Source: Candidatus Zixiibacteriota bacterium (GTDB lineage Bacteria > Zixibacteria > MSB-5A5 > WJJR01). Taken from it: a DNA stretch of 5,204 nucleotides. Where the stretch lies: positions 1-5,204 of the forward strand of contig JAGVEK010000276.1 of assembly GCA_020058315.1 (NCBI GenBank). Reading direction: 5' to 3'. This document shows, one piece after another, positions 1-5,000 of this stretch; within the stretch, counting starts at the first letter, position 1, and every line of letters starts with the position of its first letter. The position numbers and the translations under genes are program-made. Under the pieces are notes generated by a model, which was given only the letters and a program-made list of their open reading frames with translations, ran no database searches and was not told the origin of the DNA.

Positions 1-579
1 CCCTTCAAGAGGGAAGGATCATTCCAGTATCAGAACGATCCGCACGAGCCTGATTCATCTTATGAGACTCTGCCGACCGATTGGTACAATCTGCAGCAGG
101 TTCGCCTGGGTATCGAGTACATGCGGGAGACCAAGTATGGAATGGTGCCGCTGCGGATGGGCCTGCGCAACGAGCCGATGCTGATTGGAAACTCCTCAGG
201 CGCTCTTGCCATTTTCGATGAACGGTCCGATCCAGAAAAGGGGGAGCTCCGCTCCGCATATTTCCTGCCGCTGACTCAGTCTGGGGCCACCGGTGATCAG
301 ATCATGGGCTGGACGCTGGCATTCGGATCGGGGATCTACTGGTCCCAGGTCCATCTGGACCTGGCCTTGGAATTCACCGTCGGCAATTCCTATACCGAGA
401 ACAATGCCAGCCTGCGGATGATTCGTCAGTGCTCGACCTGTCCTTCGACCCTGCCCAATGTCAGCAAGCCCGATGAGGATCCCTGGGGCAGACGCGCGAC
501 GGACGACCTCGGGAGCTACAGCCGGGAGTACACGGACAATCGGATGAGATTGTCGCTCAATTTCACCGGGTATTTCTAA
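1..579 (+). CDS. FadL/OmpP1-like outer-membrane beta-barrel protein, C-terminal part
   Basis: The frame is open from base 1 and ends with TAA at 577-579, giving 192 residues; the N-terminus, including any signal peptide, lies outside the window. The sequence alternates polar and hydrophobic residues in short strands (for example VRLGIEY, VPLRMGLR, GWTLAFGSGIYW and VHLDLALEF) separated by longer polar loops, as in transmembrane beta-barrels. The strand pattern 'RLGIEY...PLRMGL...TLAFGSG...LDLALEF' resembles the C-terminal half of FadL/OmpP1-type transporters, which carry hydrophobic molecules across the outer membrane. The last residues (MRLSLNFTGYF) end in Phe, with hydrophobic residues or Gly at every second position, which fits the BAM-recognised beta-signal. 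A CxxC pair (C144 and C147, counted from base 1) lies in what is probably a surface loop. Barrel and outer-membrane location are fairly sure. The exact family is less sure because only part of the protein is visible, and the substrate is unknown. Confidence 0.75.
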   Translation, partial: PFKREGSFQYQNDPHEPDSSYETLPTDWYNLQQVRLGIEYMRETKYGMVPLRMGLRNEPMLIGNSSGALAIFDERSDPEKGELRSAYFLPLTQSGATGDQIMGWTLAFGSGIYWSQVHLDLALEFTVGNSYTENNASLRMIRQCSTCPSTLPNVSKPDEDPWGRRATDDLGSYSREYTDNRMRLSLNFTGYF

Positions 580-600
580 GTGCCGAATCCGGCGGGTCAA

Positions 601-680
601 GTTCTCGGGGACTGAGCCGACGGTTTAAGTACGAATGTTTCCGAAGGGCTGCAAGGCAGGCCCAAGAAAGCCCCGAGAAC
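601..680. repeat. 10-bp perfect inverted repeat in the OMP-TPR intergenic space
   Basis: GTTCTCGGGG at 601-610 is the exact reverse complement of CCCCGAGAAC at 671-680. The 60 bases between them contain a smaller imperfect hairpin (GGGCTGC near 646 against GCAGGCCC near 656-663). The arms could close a branched RNA structure. No T-run follows, so it is not a typical intrinsic terminator. It may still be a 3' stabilising structure for the upstream mRNA or a leader element of the next gene. The pairing is seen directly; the function is unknown. Confidence 0.5.
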
Positions 681-685
681 AGAAT

Positions 686-719
686 ACCGGCCTCTTCTGA
701 TCCCTGACGCGCGGCCGGT
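686..719. repeat. 7-bp inverted repeat just upstream of the TPR gene
   Basis: ACCGGCC (686-692) pairs perfectly with GGCCGGT (713-719) around a 20-base loop. It ends 5 bases before the Shine-Dalgarno-like AGAAAGG (725-731), so a folded leader could influence translation of the gene starting at 736. It could equally be a weak symmetric element or chance pairing in GC-rich DNA. Confidence 0.35.
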
Positions 720-724
720 CAATT

Positions 725-731
725 AGAAAGG
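725..731 (+). promoter_or_regulatory. Ribosome binding site of the TPR gene
   Basis: AGAAAGG lies 4 bases before the ATG at 736. It supports this start over any later internal one. Confidence 0.55.
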
Positions 732-735
732 TCCA

Positions 736-1437
736 ATGGCAACTACTCAGGTCAGCAAACGACTGACAAAACACCAACTCAAACAGGACGGTTTTTCGAC
801 CGCAATCTTCGGGGCGCGGGAGTGGGTGGAGCAGAACCTGCGGCTCACGCTGATGGTCTTAGGCGGTGTCGTGCTCGTGGCCGCCCTCATCTGGGGTATC
901 GGCTACTACCGCACCAGCCAGACCACGGAGGCCAATTCCCTGTTCGGTCAGGCCGGAGTTGAACTACGGGGCGGAAATCTGGCCGCCGCGATCGTCAGCC
1001 TGCGCAAGCTGGTCGAGGAGCATTCCGGAGCGAAGGTTGCCGGTATCGCCTGTGCGGAACTGGCCGATGCGTACTTCCGGCAACGCAGCTTTGAAGATGC
1101 CAAGACATACTTCCAGAAGTACCTCGATTCTTACGGTGACGATCCCTTGATCACAGCCGCCGCCTGGGCAGGTCTCGCGGCAGTCGACGAGCAGGCTGCG
1201 GTAAGTGCCGAGGCCGCCAAGAAGTACATCAAGGCGGCAGGCGTCAGTCCCAAGACGTTTCAATCCTCCGAATATCTGCGTGCCGCCTTGCGATGCGCGA
1301 TTGAGGCCAGGGACTCCACGATGGCAACCCGGGTTTACAAGAATCTGGAAAGCGACTTCTCCAGGAACGACCAGAGCGTGCGAATGGCTCGCCAGACCCT
1401 GATCGAGCACGGGTACCTTCAACCGCAGGCCAACTGA
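736..1437 (+). CDS. Membrane-anchored TPR protein (YfgM-like architecture)
   Basis: A protein of 233 residues. It has a short basic cytoplasmic N-terminus (SKRLTKHQLKQDGF, residues 7-20), an amphipathic stretch (AREWVEQN), and one transmembrane helix at about 37-57 (LTLMVLGGVVLVAALIWGIGYY). The rest is a soluble helical domain with TPR-like pairs at about 65-98 (small and aromatic residues spaced as in TPRs, ending RKLVEEHSG) and 102-135 (CAELADAYFRQRSFEDAKTYFQKYL). The remainder is helical and weaker in consensus. The layout matches single-pass TPR proteins such as YfgM (TPR_21-type), which in proteobacteria associate with the Sec translocon and periplasmic chaperones. The same role here is inference only. 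The ATG is supported by AGAAAGG at 725-731, 4 bases upstream. A strong terminator follows 27 bases after the stop, so this is the last gene of its transcript. The usual YfgM neighbours (bamB, hisS) are not visible. Confidence 0.82.
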   Translation: MATTQVSKRLTKHQLKQDGFSTAIFGAREWVEQNLRLTLMVLGGVVLVAALIWGIGYYRTSQTTEANSLFGQAGVELRGGNLAAAIVSLRKLVEEHSGAKVAGIACAELADAYFRQRSFEDAKTYFQKYLDSYGDDPLITAAAWAGLAAVDEQAAVSAEAAKKYIKAAGVSPKTFQSSEYLRAALRCAIEARDSTMATRVYKNLESDFSRNDQSVRMARQTLIEHGYLQPQAN

Positions 1438-1464
1438 GAGATTTCTCCCATAGCAGGAGGGGAC

Positions 1465-1490
1465 CACGGGGCTTCGGCCCCGTGTTTTCT
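1465..1490 (+). terminator. Intrinsic terminator with UUCG tetraloop
   Basis: CACGGGGC (1465-1472) and GCCCCGTG (1477-1484) form a perfect 8-bp stem closed by a TTCG tetraloop in the especially stable C(UUCG)G context. The stem is followed directly by TTTTCT. It sits 27 bases after the TPR gene stop at 1437. This is a classic Rho-independent terminator. Confidence 0.92.
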
Positions 1491-1592
1491 ATTGGGGCGG
1501 GTGCGCATTTGATCGCCCCGATGTGGGGTGCCGGCGCCCAGTGTGCCACTCAGACTCCGGCCTCCGGGCTCGTGTTTGGCACGAAACAGTTG

Positions 1593-1621
1593 TTGCCCAC
1601 CGCCGAAGGCTCAGGTATTTT
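1593..1621 (+). promoter_or_regulatory. Possible sigma70-like promoter before the DUF4870-like gene
   Basis: TTGCCC (1593-1598) and TATTTT (1616-1621) are separated by 17 bases, and each matches 4 of 6 consensus positions. Transcription would begin very near the proposed ATG at 1630, giving a nearly leaderless message. That would explain why no good Shine-Dalgarno site sits close to that ATG. The match is weak and could be chance. The remaining gene-free stretch (1491-1592) holds only short GC-rich palindromes, such as GTGCCA at 1543-1548 against TGGCAC at 1577-1582. Confidence 0.25.
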
Positions 1622-1629
1622 CCCTACTG

Positions 1630-2046
1630 ATGGGCGAACCGAATACAATCGACCCAACGCCGCAAGTGCCGCAGGCCGAGTCCGACGAGCCATCTGCGCC
1701 GCGCCTCTTTCCGGGGTTCTCCGAGCCGGTGCCTCTTTCCGAGGAGATCGAGGAGGGACGTGCACCGGCGATTTTGGCGTACGTTCCCTTCGGCTGTTTT
1801 GTCGCCTTGGTGCGTTACCGGCACAATGCCTTTGCGGTTCGCCACGGCAAGCAGGGGCTGTTCCTGACATTCTGCGAAATGCTGGCCGGGTTGTTCCTCA
1901 TCCCGCGCCTGTCTGAGTACTTCTGGGTGACCGTCGTGTTCGCCTCGCTCGCCTCGACTGTCACCGGTGTCTATTATGCTCTTCAGGGTCGCGACTGGAC
2001 CATCCCGATCATCGGGAAATGGTTCGACGAGCACATGAAGCTTTAG
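1630..2046 (+). CDS. DUF4870/Tic20-like small membrane protein
   Basis: A protein of 138 residues from the ATG at 1630 (MGEPNTIDP). A Pro/Glu/Ser-rich, probably disordered cytoplasmic N-terminus (1-44) is followed by three hydrophobic helices at about 46-62 (APAILAYVPFGCFVALV), 76-93 and 98-118. Features of the DUF4870/Tic20-like family are visible: LAYVPF in helix 1, the loop RYRHNAFAVRHGKQG with a conserved-looking H..QG (72-76), and the C-terminal ALQGRDWTIPIIG (117-129). Members are small inner-membrane proteins of mostly unknown function. The frame is open further upstream, to an ATG at 1528, but that extension is Pro/Cys/Arg-rich without family character, so 1630 is preferred. No strong ribosome site is seen; the nearest purine runs are GAAGG at 1605-1609 and CAGG at 1612-1615. 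The gene lies 55 bases before the HerA-like ATPase and is probably co-transcribed with it. Confidence 0.72.
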   Translation: MGEPNTIDPTPQVPQAESDEPSAPRLFPGFSEPVPLSEEIEEGRAPAILAYVPFGCFVALVRYRHNAFAVRHGKQGLFLTFCEMLAGLFLIPRLSEYFWVTVVFASLASTVTGVYYALQGRDWTIPIIGKWFDEHMKL

Positions 2047-2089
2047 CCGTTTCCTGAAATTGCCCCGCCGCATTCGCCGCTCATCGATC

Positions 2090-2095
2090 GGAAAG
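2090..2095 (+). promoter_or_regulatory. Ribosome binding site of the HerA-like ATPase
   Basis: GGAAAG lies 6 bases before ATG 2102. It decides the start: the frame also contains an upstream TTG at 2060, but the extra 14 residues are basic and non-conserved in type. Family members begin close to 'PLLIAKG', which fits the 2102 ATG. Confidence 0.6.
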
Positions 2096-2101
2096 AAAAC
2101 G

Positions 2102-3586
2102 ATGCCGCAGTCAGCAGAACCGCTCTTGATCGCCAAAGGGCAGCGCGAACTTTTCCTGCTTCCACAAATGGCCAATCGCCACGGTTTGATCGCGGGTGCC
2201 ACAGGGACTGGCAAGACGATTTCGCTTCAGGTGATGGCCGAGAATCTCAGCCGTATCGGCGTGCCCGTGTTCTTAGCCGACGTCAAAGGCGATCTCTCGG
2301 GCCTCAGCCGGCCGGGGGAGAATACGCCGAAGATCAGCGAGCGCCGCAAGCTGCTGGGTCTTGGCGACGCGGAATTCTCCGGATGCCCGGTTGTCTTCTG
2401 GGATCTGTTTGGCAACTCCGGACACCCGGTGCGCGCCACAGTTTCCGAAATGGGACCGCTGCTCTTGTCGCGTCTCTTCAATTTGAACGAGACTCAAAGC
2501 GGTGTTCTGTCACTGGTTTTCAAGATTGCAGATGACAACGGACTTCTCTTGCTGGATTCCAAAGACCTGCGCGCCATGTTGCAGTATGCGGGGGAAAACG
2601 CTTCCAGTTTCACGACTGAATACGGCCGCATTTCCGCCGCCAGTATTGGCACGATCCAGCGCGGCCTTCTCGCTTTGGAAGAACAGGGGGGAGACAAGTT
2701 CTTCGGCGAACCGGCACTCAACCTCGATGATCTAATCCAAACAGACTCTTCCGGGCGCGGCGTCGTGAATATCCTCTCCGCGGACCGTTTGATGCAGTCG
2801 CCGCGAATCTATGCCACCTTCCTCCTTTGGCTCCTCGCCGAGTTGTTCGAGCAACTTCCGGAAACCGGCGACTCTCCCAAGCCCAAGCTGGTCTTCTTCT
2901 TCGACGAGGCGCATCTCATCTTCAATGAGGCTCCTCAGGCCTTGCTCGAGAAAGTTGAACAAGTTGTGCGCCTGATTCGTTCGAAGGGCGTCGGCGTGTA
3001 TTTCGTAACTCAGAATCCACTCGACATCCCCGATGTCGTCCTCGGCCAATTGGGAAATCGTATCCAGCACGCGCTTCGGGCATTTACGCCCAGAGATCAG
3101 AAAGCTGTCCGTGCCGCCGCCGAAACATTCCGCACTAATCCTGCCCTCGATGTCGAATCCGCCATCGGCGAATTGGGCGTCGGTGAGGCACTTGTCTCTT
3201 TCCTCGATGACAAGGGGACACCCGGCATCGTCGAGCGCGCTTTCGTTTGCCCGCCGAGAAGCCAGATTGGCCCGATGTCTTCGGCCCAACGCGATGACAT
3301 CATTCGCGGCTCCGTCCTGTTTGGCCAGTACGAGGAAGTTGTGGACAGAGAGTCCGCCTACGAGAAGCTCAGGTCGCGATCCGAGCGGCCGAGTTTGCAG
3401 GCATCCGGCGGCACGGTGCCAACGCGAACGACATCTGCCCCAGCCCCGGCAAGCCCCGGACGCCAGCGGGAAGACATGATGACCGCAATGGCAAAGAGCG
3501 CCGCGCGTGCGGTCGGCAGCCAGTTGGGCCGCCAGATTATCCGTGGCGTGCTCGGCTCAATCCTCGGCGGCCGCGGCCGGATTTGA
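2102..3586 (+). CDS. yjgR: HerA-like DUF853 ATPase (YjgR family)
   Basis: A protein of 494 residues, the usual length of the YjgR/DUF853 family. The N-terminus PLLIAKGQRELFLLPQMANRHG is followed by Walker A GATGTGKT (32-39) and the strand PVFLADVKGDLSGL (55-68). Walker B is LVFFFDEAH (263-271), with D268 and the presumed catalytic E269. A sensor-like TQNP follows at 303-306, then LGNRIQHALRAFTPRD (from about 317), where R320 is a candidate arginine finger. A Pro/Ala/Ser-rich linker (about 432-458) leads to a conserved-looking C-terminal tail, 459-494 (AKSAARAVGSQLGRQIIRG, then a Gly-rich end). This is a P-loop ATPase of the HerA/FtsK superfamily, presumably hexameric and acting on DNA, but the family's cellular role is not established. 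No NurA-type nuclease is adjacent, so it is not the HerA-NurA resection pair. The upstream neighbour is the DUF4870-like gene; the downstream terminator is at 3717-3743. All motifs look intact. Confidence 0.93.
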   Translation: MPQSAEPLLIAKGQRELFLLPQMANRHGLIAGATGTGKTISLQVMAENLSRIGVPVFLADVKGDLSGLSRPGENTPKISERRKLLGLGDAEFSGCPVVFWDLFGNSGHPVRATVSEMGPLLLSRLFNLNETQSGVLSLVFKIADDNGLLLLDSKDLRAMLQYAGENASSFTTEYGRISAASIGTIQRGLLALEEQGGDKFFGEPALNLDDLIQTDSSGRGVVNILSADRLMQSPRIYATFLLWLLAELFEQLPETGDSPKPKLVFFFDEAHLIFNEAPQALLEKVEQVVRLIRSKGVGVYFVTQNPLDIPDVVLGQLGNRIQHALRAFTPRDQKAVRAAAETFRTNPALDVESAIGELGVGEALVSFLDDKGTPGIVERAFVCPPRSQIGPMSSAQRDDIIRGSVLFGQYEEVVDRESAYEKLRSRSERPSLQASGGTVPTRTTSAPAPASPGRQREDMMTAMAKSAARAVGSQLGRQIIRGVLGSILGGRGRI

Positions 3587-3638
3587 ATCGGGTGAAGGTG
3601 ATGTGGTTCTTTCTGTGGCGCAGGCGACTCGCCTTCCT

Positions 3639-3753
3639 GGGCCTGTTGAAAAAGCCTGTCGTGTGCCCTGCTGGAGGGCGGACAAGAGTGTCCGCCCTAC
3701 CAAAGAAGCGGATATCGGCCGGACACTCCTGTCCGGCCTTTTTCAACAAGCCC
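3639..3753. repeat. Palindromic two-hairpin element 1 (MITE/REP-like)
   Basis: The outer inverted repeat pairs GGGCCTGTTGAAAAAG (3639-3654) with CTTTTTCAACAAGCCC (3738-3753), 15 of 16 positions. Inside are two perfect 9-bp hairpins with 4-base loops: GGGCGGACA/TGTCCGCCC (3676-3684 and 3689-3697) and GGCCGGACA/TGTCCGGCC (3717-3725 and 3730-3738). The hairpins share the core GGACA/TGTCC. A competing hairpin, GCCCT/AGGGC (3665-3669 and 3675-3679), excludes the first. Flanks CCTTCCTGG (3632-3640) and CCTTCTTGG (3752-3760) match 8 of 9, possibly a decayed target duplication. No transposase is encoded. The termini and fold suggest a non-autonomous mobile or dispersed element, which is an inference; the pairing is seen directly. 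Confidence 0.65.
3717..3743 (+). terminator. Intrinsic terminator for the yjgR transcript
   Basis: A perfect 9-bp GC-rich stem (3717-3725 with 3730-3738, loop CTCC) is followed at once by TTTTT (3739-3743), 130 bases after the ATPase stop. It is also the right-hand hairpin of palindromic element 1, so the repeat appears to supply the terminator. Confidence 0.75.
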
Positions 3754-3764
3754 TTCTTGGCGGG

Positions 3765-3842
3765 GGTGCCACGCGGGTCTTCAGACCCGTGCCGGTGATC
3801 CACAGGGACGCGAAGGACACGGCTCTGAAGAGCCGTGGCACC
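3765..3842. repeat. Palindromic two-hairpin element 2
   Basis: The outer arms GGTGCCACG (3765-3773) and CGTGGCACC (3834-3842) are perfect 9-bp complements. They enclose CGGGTCT/AGACCCG (3774-3780 and 3783-3789, 2-base loop) and a GGCTCT/AGAGCC hairpin (3821-3826 and 3829-3834), which can alternatively extend to CACGGCTC/GAGCCGTG (3818-3825 and 3830-3837). The fold has the same plan as element 1, one closing stem with two internal hairpins, but a different sequence. It starts 12 bases after element 1 ends and has no T-run. It is probably a dispersed intergenic repeat; its copy number cannot be known from one window. Confidence 0.6.
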
Positions 3843-3973
3843 ACCTGAGTCCGGACACGATCGCGGAGAGAGCAAGACCATTCGCAGCGAACCCCGCAGA
3901 CGCACAGCCGTGTACCCTCCCTTGGCGATTACCCAACAACGAGGTATCCCAAATCCCGTCCCCCTGCCTCACA

Positions 3974-4330
3974 TTCCATCCCCTGCCCCCCCCAGATCGT
4001 TGGGCCGACCTCGAACGACTCTTCCGCACTCGCGGTGCCTGCGGTGGATGCCGGTACATGTCACCCAGACTGCCACGTGCAGACTTTGTGCGCCGTCAGG
4101 GCGTAGCGAACAGACACGCCTTCAAGCGGATCGTCCAGACCGGCGATCCACCGGGGATTGTCGCCTGCGAGGGTGAAACGCCGATCGGATGGTGCGCACT
4201 GGCAACGAGGGAGATCTATGTCCGGCCTGAACACTCCCGTGTTCTGAAGCCAGTCGACAATCAGTCGCTTCTTTTCCACGGGCGCTTCGCGCATCGCGAA
4301 GCGTTTGCAATCATGCTTAGCGCGCATTAG
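3974..4330 (+). pseudogene. Truncated GNAT N-acetyltransferase remnant
   Basis: Reading the frame that ends with TAG at 4328-4330, similarity begins around FHPLPPPDRWADLERLF (3974-4024). It continues through RTRGACGGCRYMSPRLPRADF, VRRQGVANRHAFKRIVQTGD, PPGIVACEGETPIGWCALA and SRVLKPVDN (to about 4264). This is the N-terminal half of a GNAT subfamily whose members carry a cysteine-rich 'GACGGCWCM..RLPR' segment and 'P.GWC.LA.RE'. The next expected block (PVWSVVCFFV and the acetyl-CoA-binding R.R.G loop) is absent, and the frame stops within about 20 unrelated codons. No in-frame ATG precedes the similarity. A run of eight C residues (3986-3993) sits where a one-base shift would join a frame with a possible GTG start at 3910. 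Without the acetyl-CoA site it cannot be an active enzyme. Family assignment is by recognition, not a search. Confidence 0.72.
4283..4303. repeat. Perfect 9-bp hairpin at the end of the GNAT remnant
   Basis: CGCTTCGCG (4283-4291) and CGCGAAGCG (4295-4303) pair perfectly around a CAT loop. It lies where GNAT similarity has already ended and 29 bases before the first 25-base direct repeat. It could be a REP-like unit or the scar of the event that removed the acetyltransferase 3' half. There is no T-run of terminator quality after it. Confidence 0.55.
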
Positions 4331-4331
4331 C

Positions 4332-4356
4332 TTGGAGTCCGGACGCATCCGAATTG
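4332..4356 (+). repeat. 25-base direct repeat, copy 1
   Basis: The sequence starts TTGGAGTCCG (4332-4341) and ends ACGCATCCGAATTG (4343-4356), with G at 4342. It matches 4924-4948 at 24 of 25 positions. It begins 1 base after the stop of the GNAT remnant and ends 33 bases before the GIY-YIG start. It contains the 8-base palindrome GTCCGGAC (4337-4344), and its GCATCCG (4345-4351) can pair with CGGATGC (4365-4371). Confidence 0.85.
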
Positions 4357-4389
4357 GCCGGCGACGGATGCTCAAACAGGAACGTTGCG

Positions 4390-4821
4390 ATGGACTATTA
4401 CCCAGGAATGCTGAAAACTCGTTTCTCACACTGGGCTCCTTGGGATGACAGGATCACGCTCGGTGAGATGGATAAGCCGGGTCTGTATGTGCTCGCCCAC
4501 TTTGCGCGCCGAGCTACAGGTGAGGCACGACCTCTAACGGCGCGCGTGATCTACATCGGAGAGTCGCATGACCGGCCTTTGCGGGCTCGTCTGAACGAGT
4601 TTGGCCGGACAGCGTTCGGTCGCGGTGCCAACCACACAGGCGGAAAGGCCTATAAGAAGGTCTTCGGCGCCCGGATGAAAGGCCAGCTCTATGTCGCCAG
4701 ATTTATACCCGCTGGTCTCAAACCCGATTTGCTCCCGCTGTTCATCCGGTATACCGAGCGCAGGCTGATCCTGACGTATGCTCTCATGTTCGGCGCGAAG
4801 CCCAAATGCAACAAGGAGTGA
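4390..4821 (+). CDS. Small stand-alone GIY-YIG nuclease-fold protein
   Basis: A protein of 143 residues from ATG 4390 (MDYYPGML), with an AGGA site at 4378-4381, 8 bases upstream. The GIY-YIG signature is complete in order: GLY (31-33), YIG (55-57) in VIYIGESHDRPLRARL, candidate catalytic Arg at R65 or R67, an NHTGGKAY segment (81-88), the metal-binding Glu candidate E123 in RYTERRLIL, and a terminal PKCN with N141. The domain fills the whole protein, with no DNA-binding or other fused domain. Family members cleave DNA in repair (UvrC, SLX1), restriction (Eco29kI type) and homing (I-TevI), so a DNA nuclease is the natural guess. The substrate cannot be read from sequence. The gene is bracketed by 25-base direct repeats and follows a broken GNAT gene. 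A frame with TTG at 4354 would extend it by 12 residues, but that codon lies inside the repeat and has no good ribosome site. Confidence 0.8.
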   Translation: MDYYPGMLKTRFSHWAPWDDRITLGEMDKPGLYVLAHFARRATGEARPLTARVIYIGESHDRPLRARLNEFGRTAFGRGANHTGGKAYKKVFGARMKGQLYVARFIPAGLKPDLLPLFIRYTERRLILTYALMFGAKPKCNKE

Positions 4822-4911
4822 TCGATCGCATTGTCGGCGGGGAACGGAGCAAGCACTATGCGATCCATCGCGTGGAATCGACGTATGGCCAGGCGACCGC
4901 CATCAGGCAAC

Positions 4912-4967
4912 GCGTGTCTTGGTTTGGAGTCCGAACGCATCCGAATTGTCTGACGAAAAAGACACGC
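4912..4967. repeat. 9-bp inverted repeat enclosing direct-repeat copy 2
   Basis: GCGTGTCTT (4912-4920) is the exact reverse complement of AAGACACGC (4959-4967). Inside, TTTGGA (4923-4928) can pair with TCCGAA (4940-4945) with one G-T wobble. The result is an imperfect hairpin with an 11-base loop and an 11-base bulge on the 3' side. Copy 1 lacks this outer inverted repeat. Confidence 0.55.
4924..4948 (+). repeat. 25-base direct repeat, copy 2
   Basis: The sequence is identical to 4332-4356 except A at 4934 for G at 4342. It lies 102 bases downstream of the nuclease stop in the same orientation as copy 1, 592 bases away. The match stops sharply on both sides, so the unit seems to be about 25 bases. 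It contains TCCGAA twice (4930-4935 and 4940-4945). Confidence 0.85.
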
Positions 4968-5000
4968 CGACTCATCCCAGTTTTATCGGCCGGTGGCGAA

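Noticed and set aside
1494..1519. Hairpin GGGGCG/CGCCCC after the TPR terminator as a second terminator
   Set aside because: Only 6 bp with a 14-base loop and no T-run; weak in GC-rich DNA.
1482..1916. Open frame of 144 codons overlapping the DUF4870-like gene
   Set aside because: Its translation is Arg/Ala/Gly/Pro-rich with no domain, it starts inside the terminator hairpin, and the overlapping frame carries clear membrane helices and family motifs.
2060..2101. TTG start extending the ATPase by 14 residues
   Set aside because: The extra residues are basic and non-family-like. ATG 2102 has GGAAAG at good spacing and matches the usual family N-terminus.
3847..3856. Third partial copy of the 25-base repeat (GAGTCCGGAC)
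   Set aside because: Only 10 consecutive bases agree and the following bases diverge, so it may be chance.
3537..3905. Minus-strand open frame across the palindromic elements (122 codons)
   Set aside because: It overlaps the ATPase 3' end and the repeats, and its composition reflects the palindromes with no domain.
4332..4948. Integron cassette with attC sites (GNAT genes and small cassettes with repeats are typical there)
   Set aside because: No GTTRRRY core with its inverted RYYYAAC partner could be placed around either repeat. The only GTTRRRY match I saw (3999-4005) is inside the GNAT coding sequence. No integrase is visible.
4332..4948. CRISPR array
   Set aside because: Only two copies of the repeat, 592 bases apart with a gene between them; no regular spacers and no cas genes.
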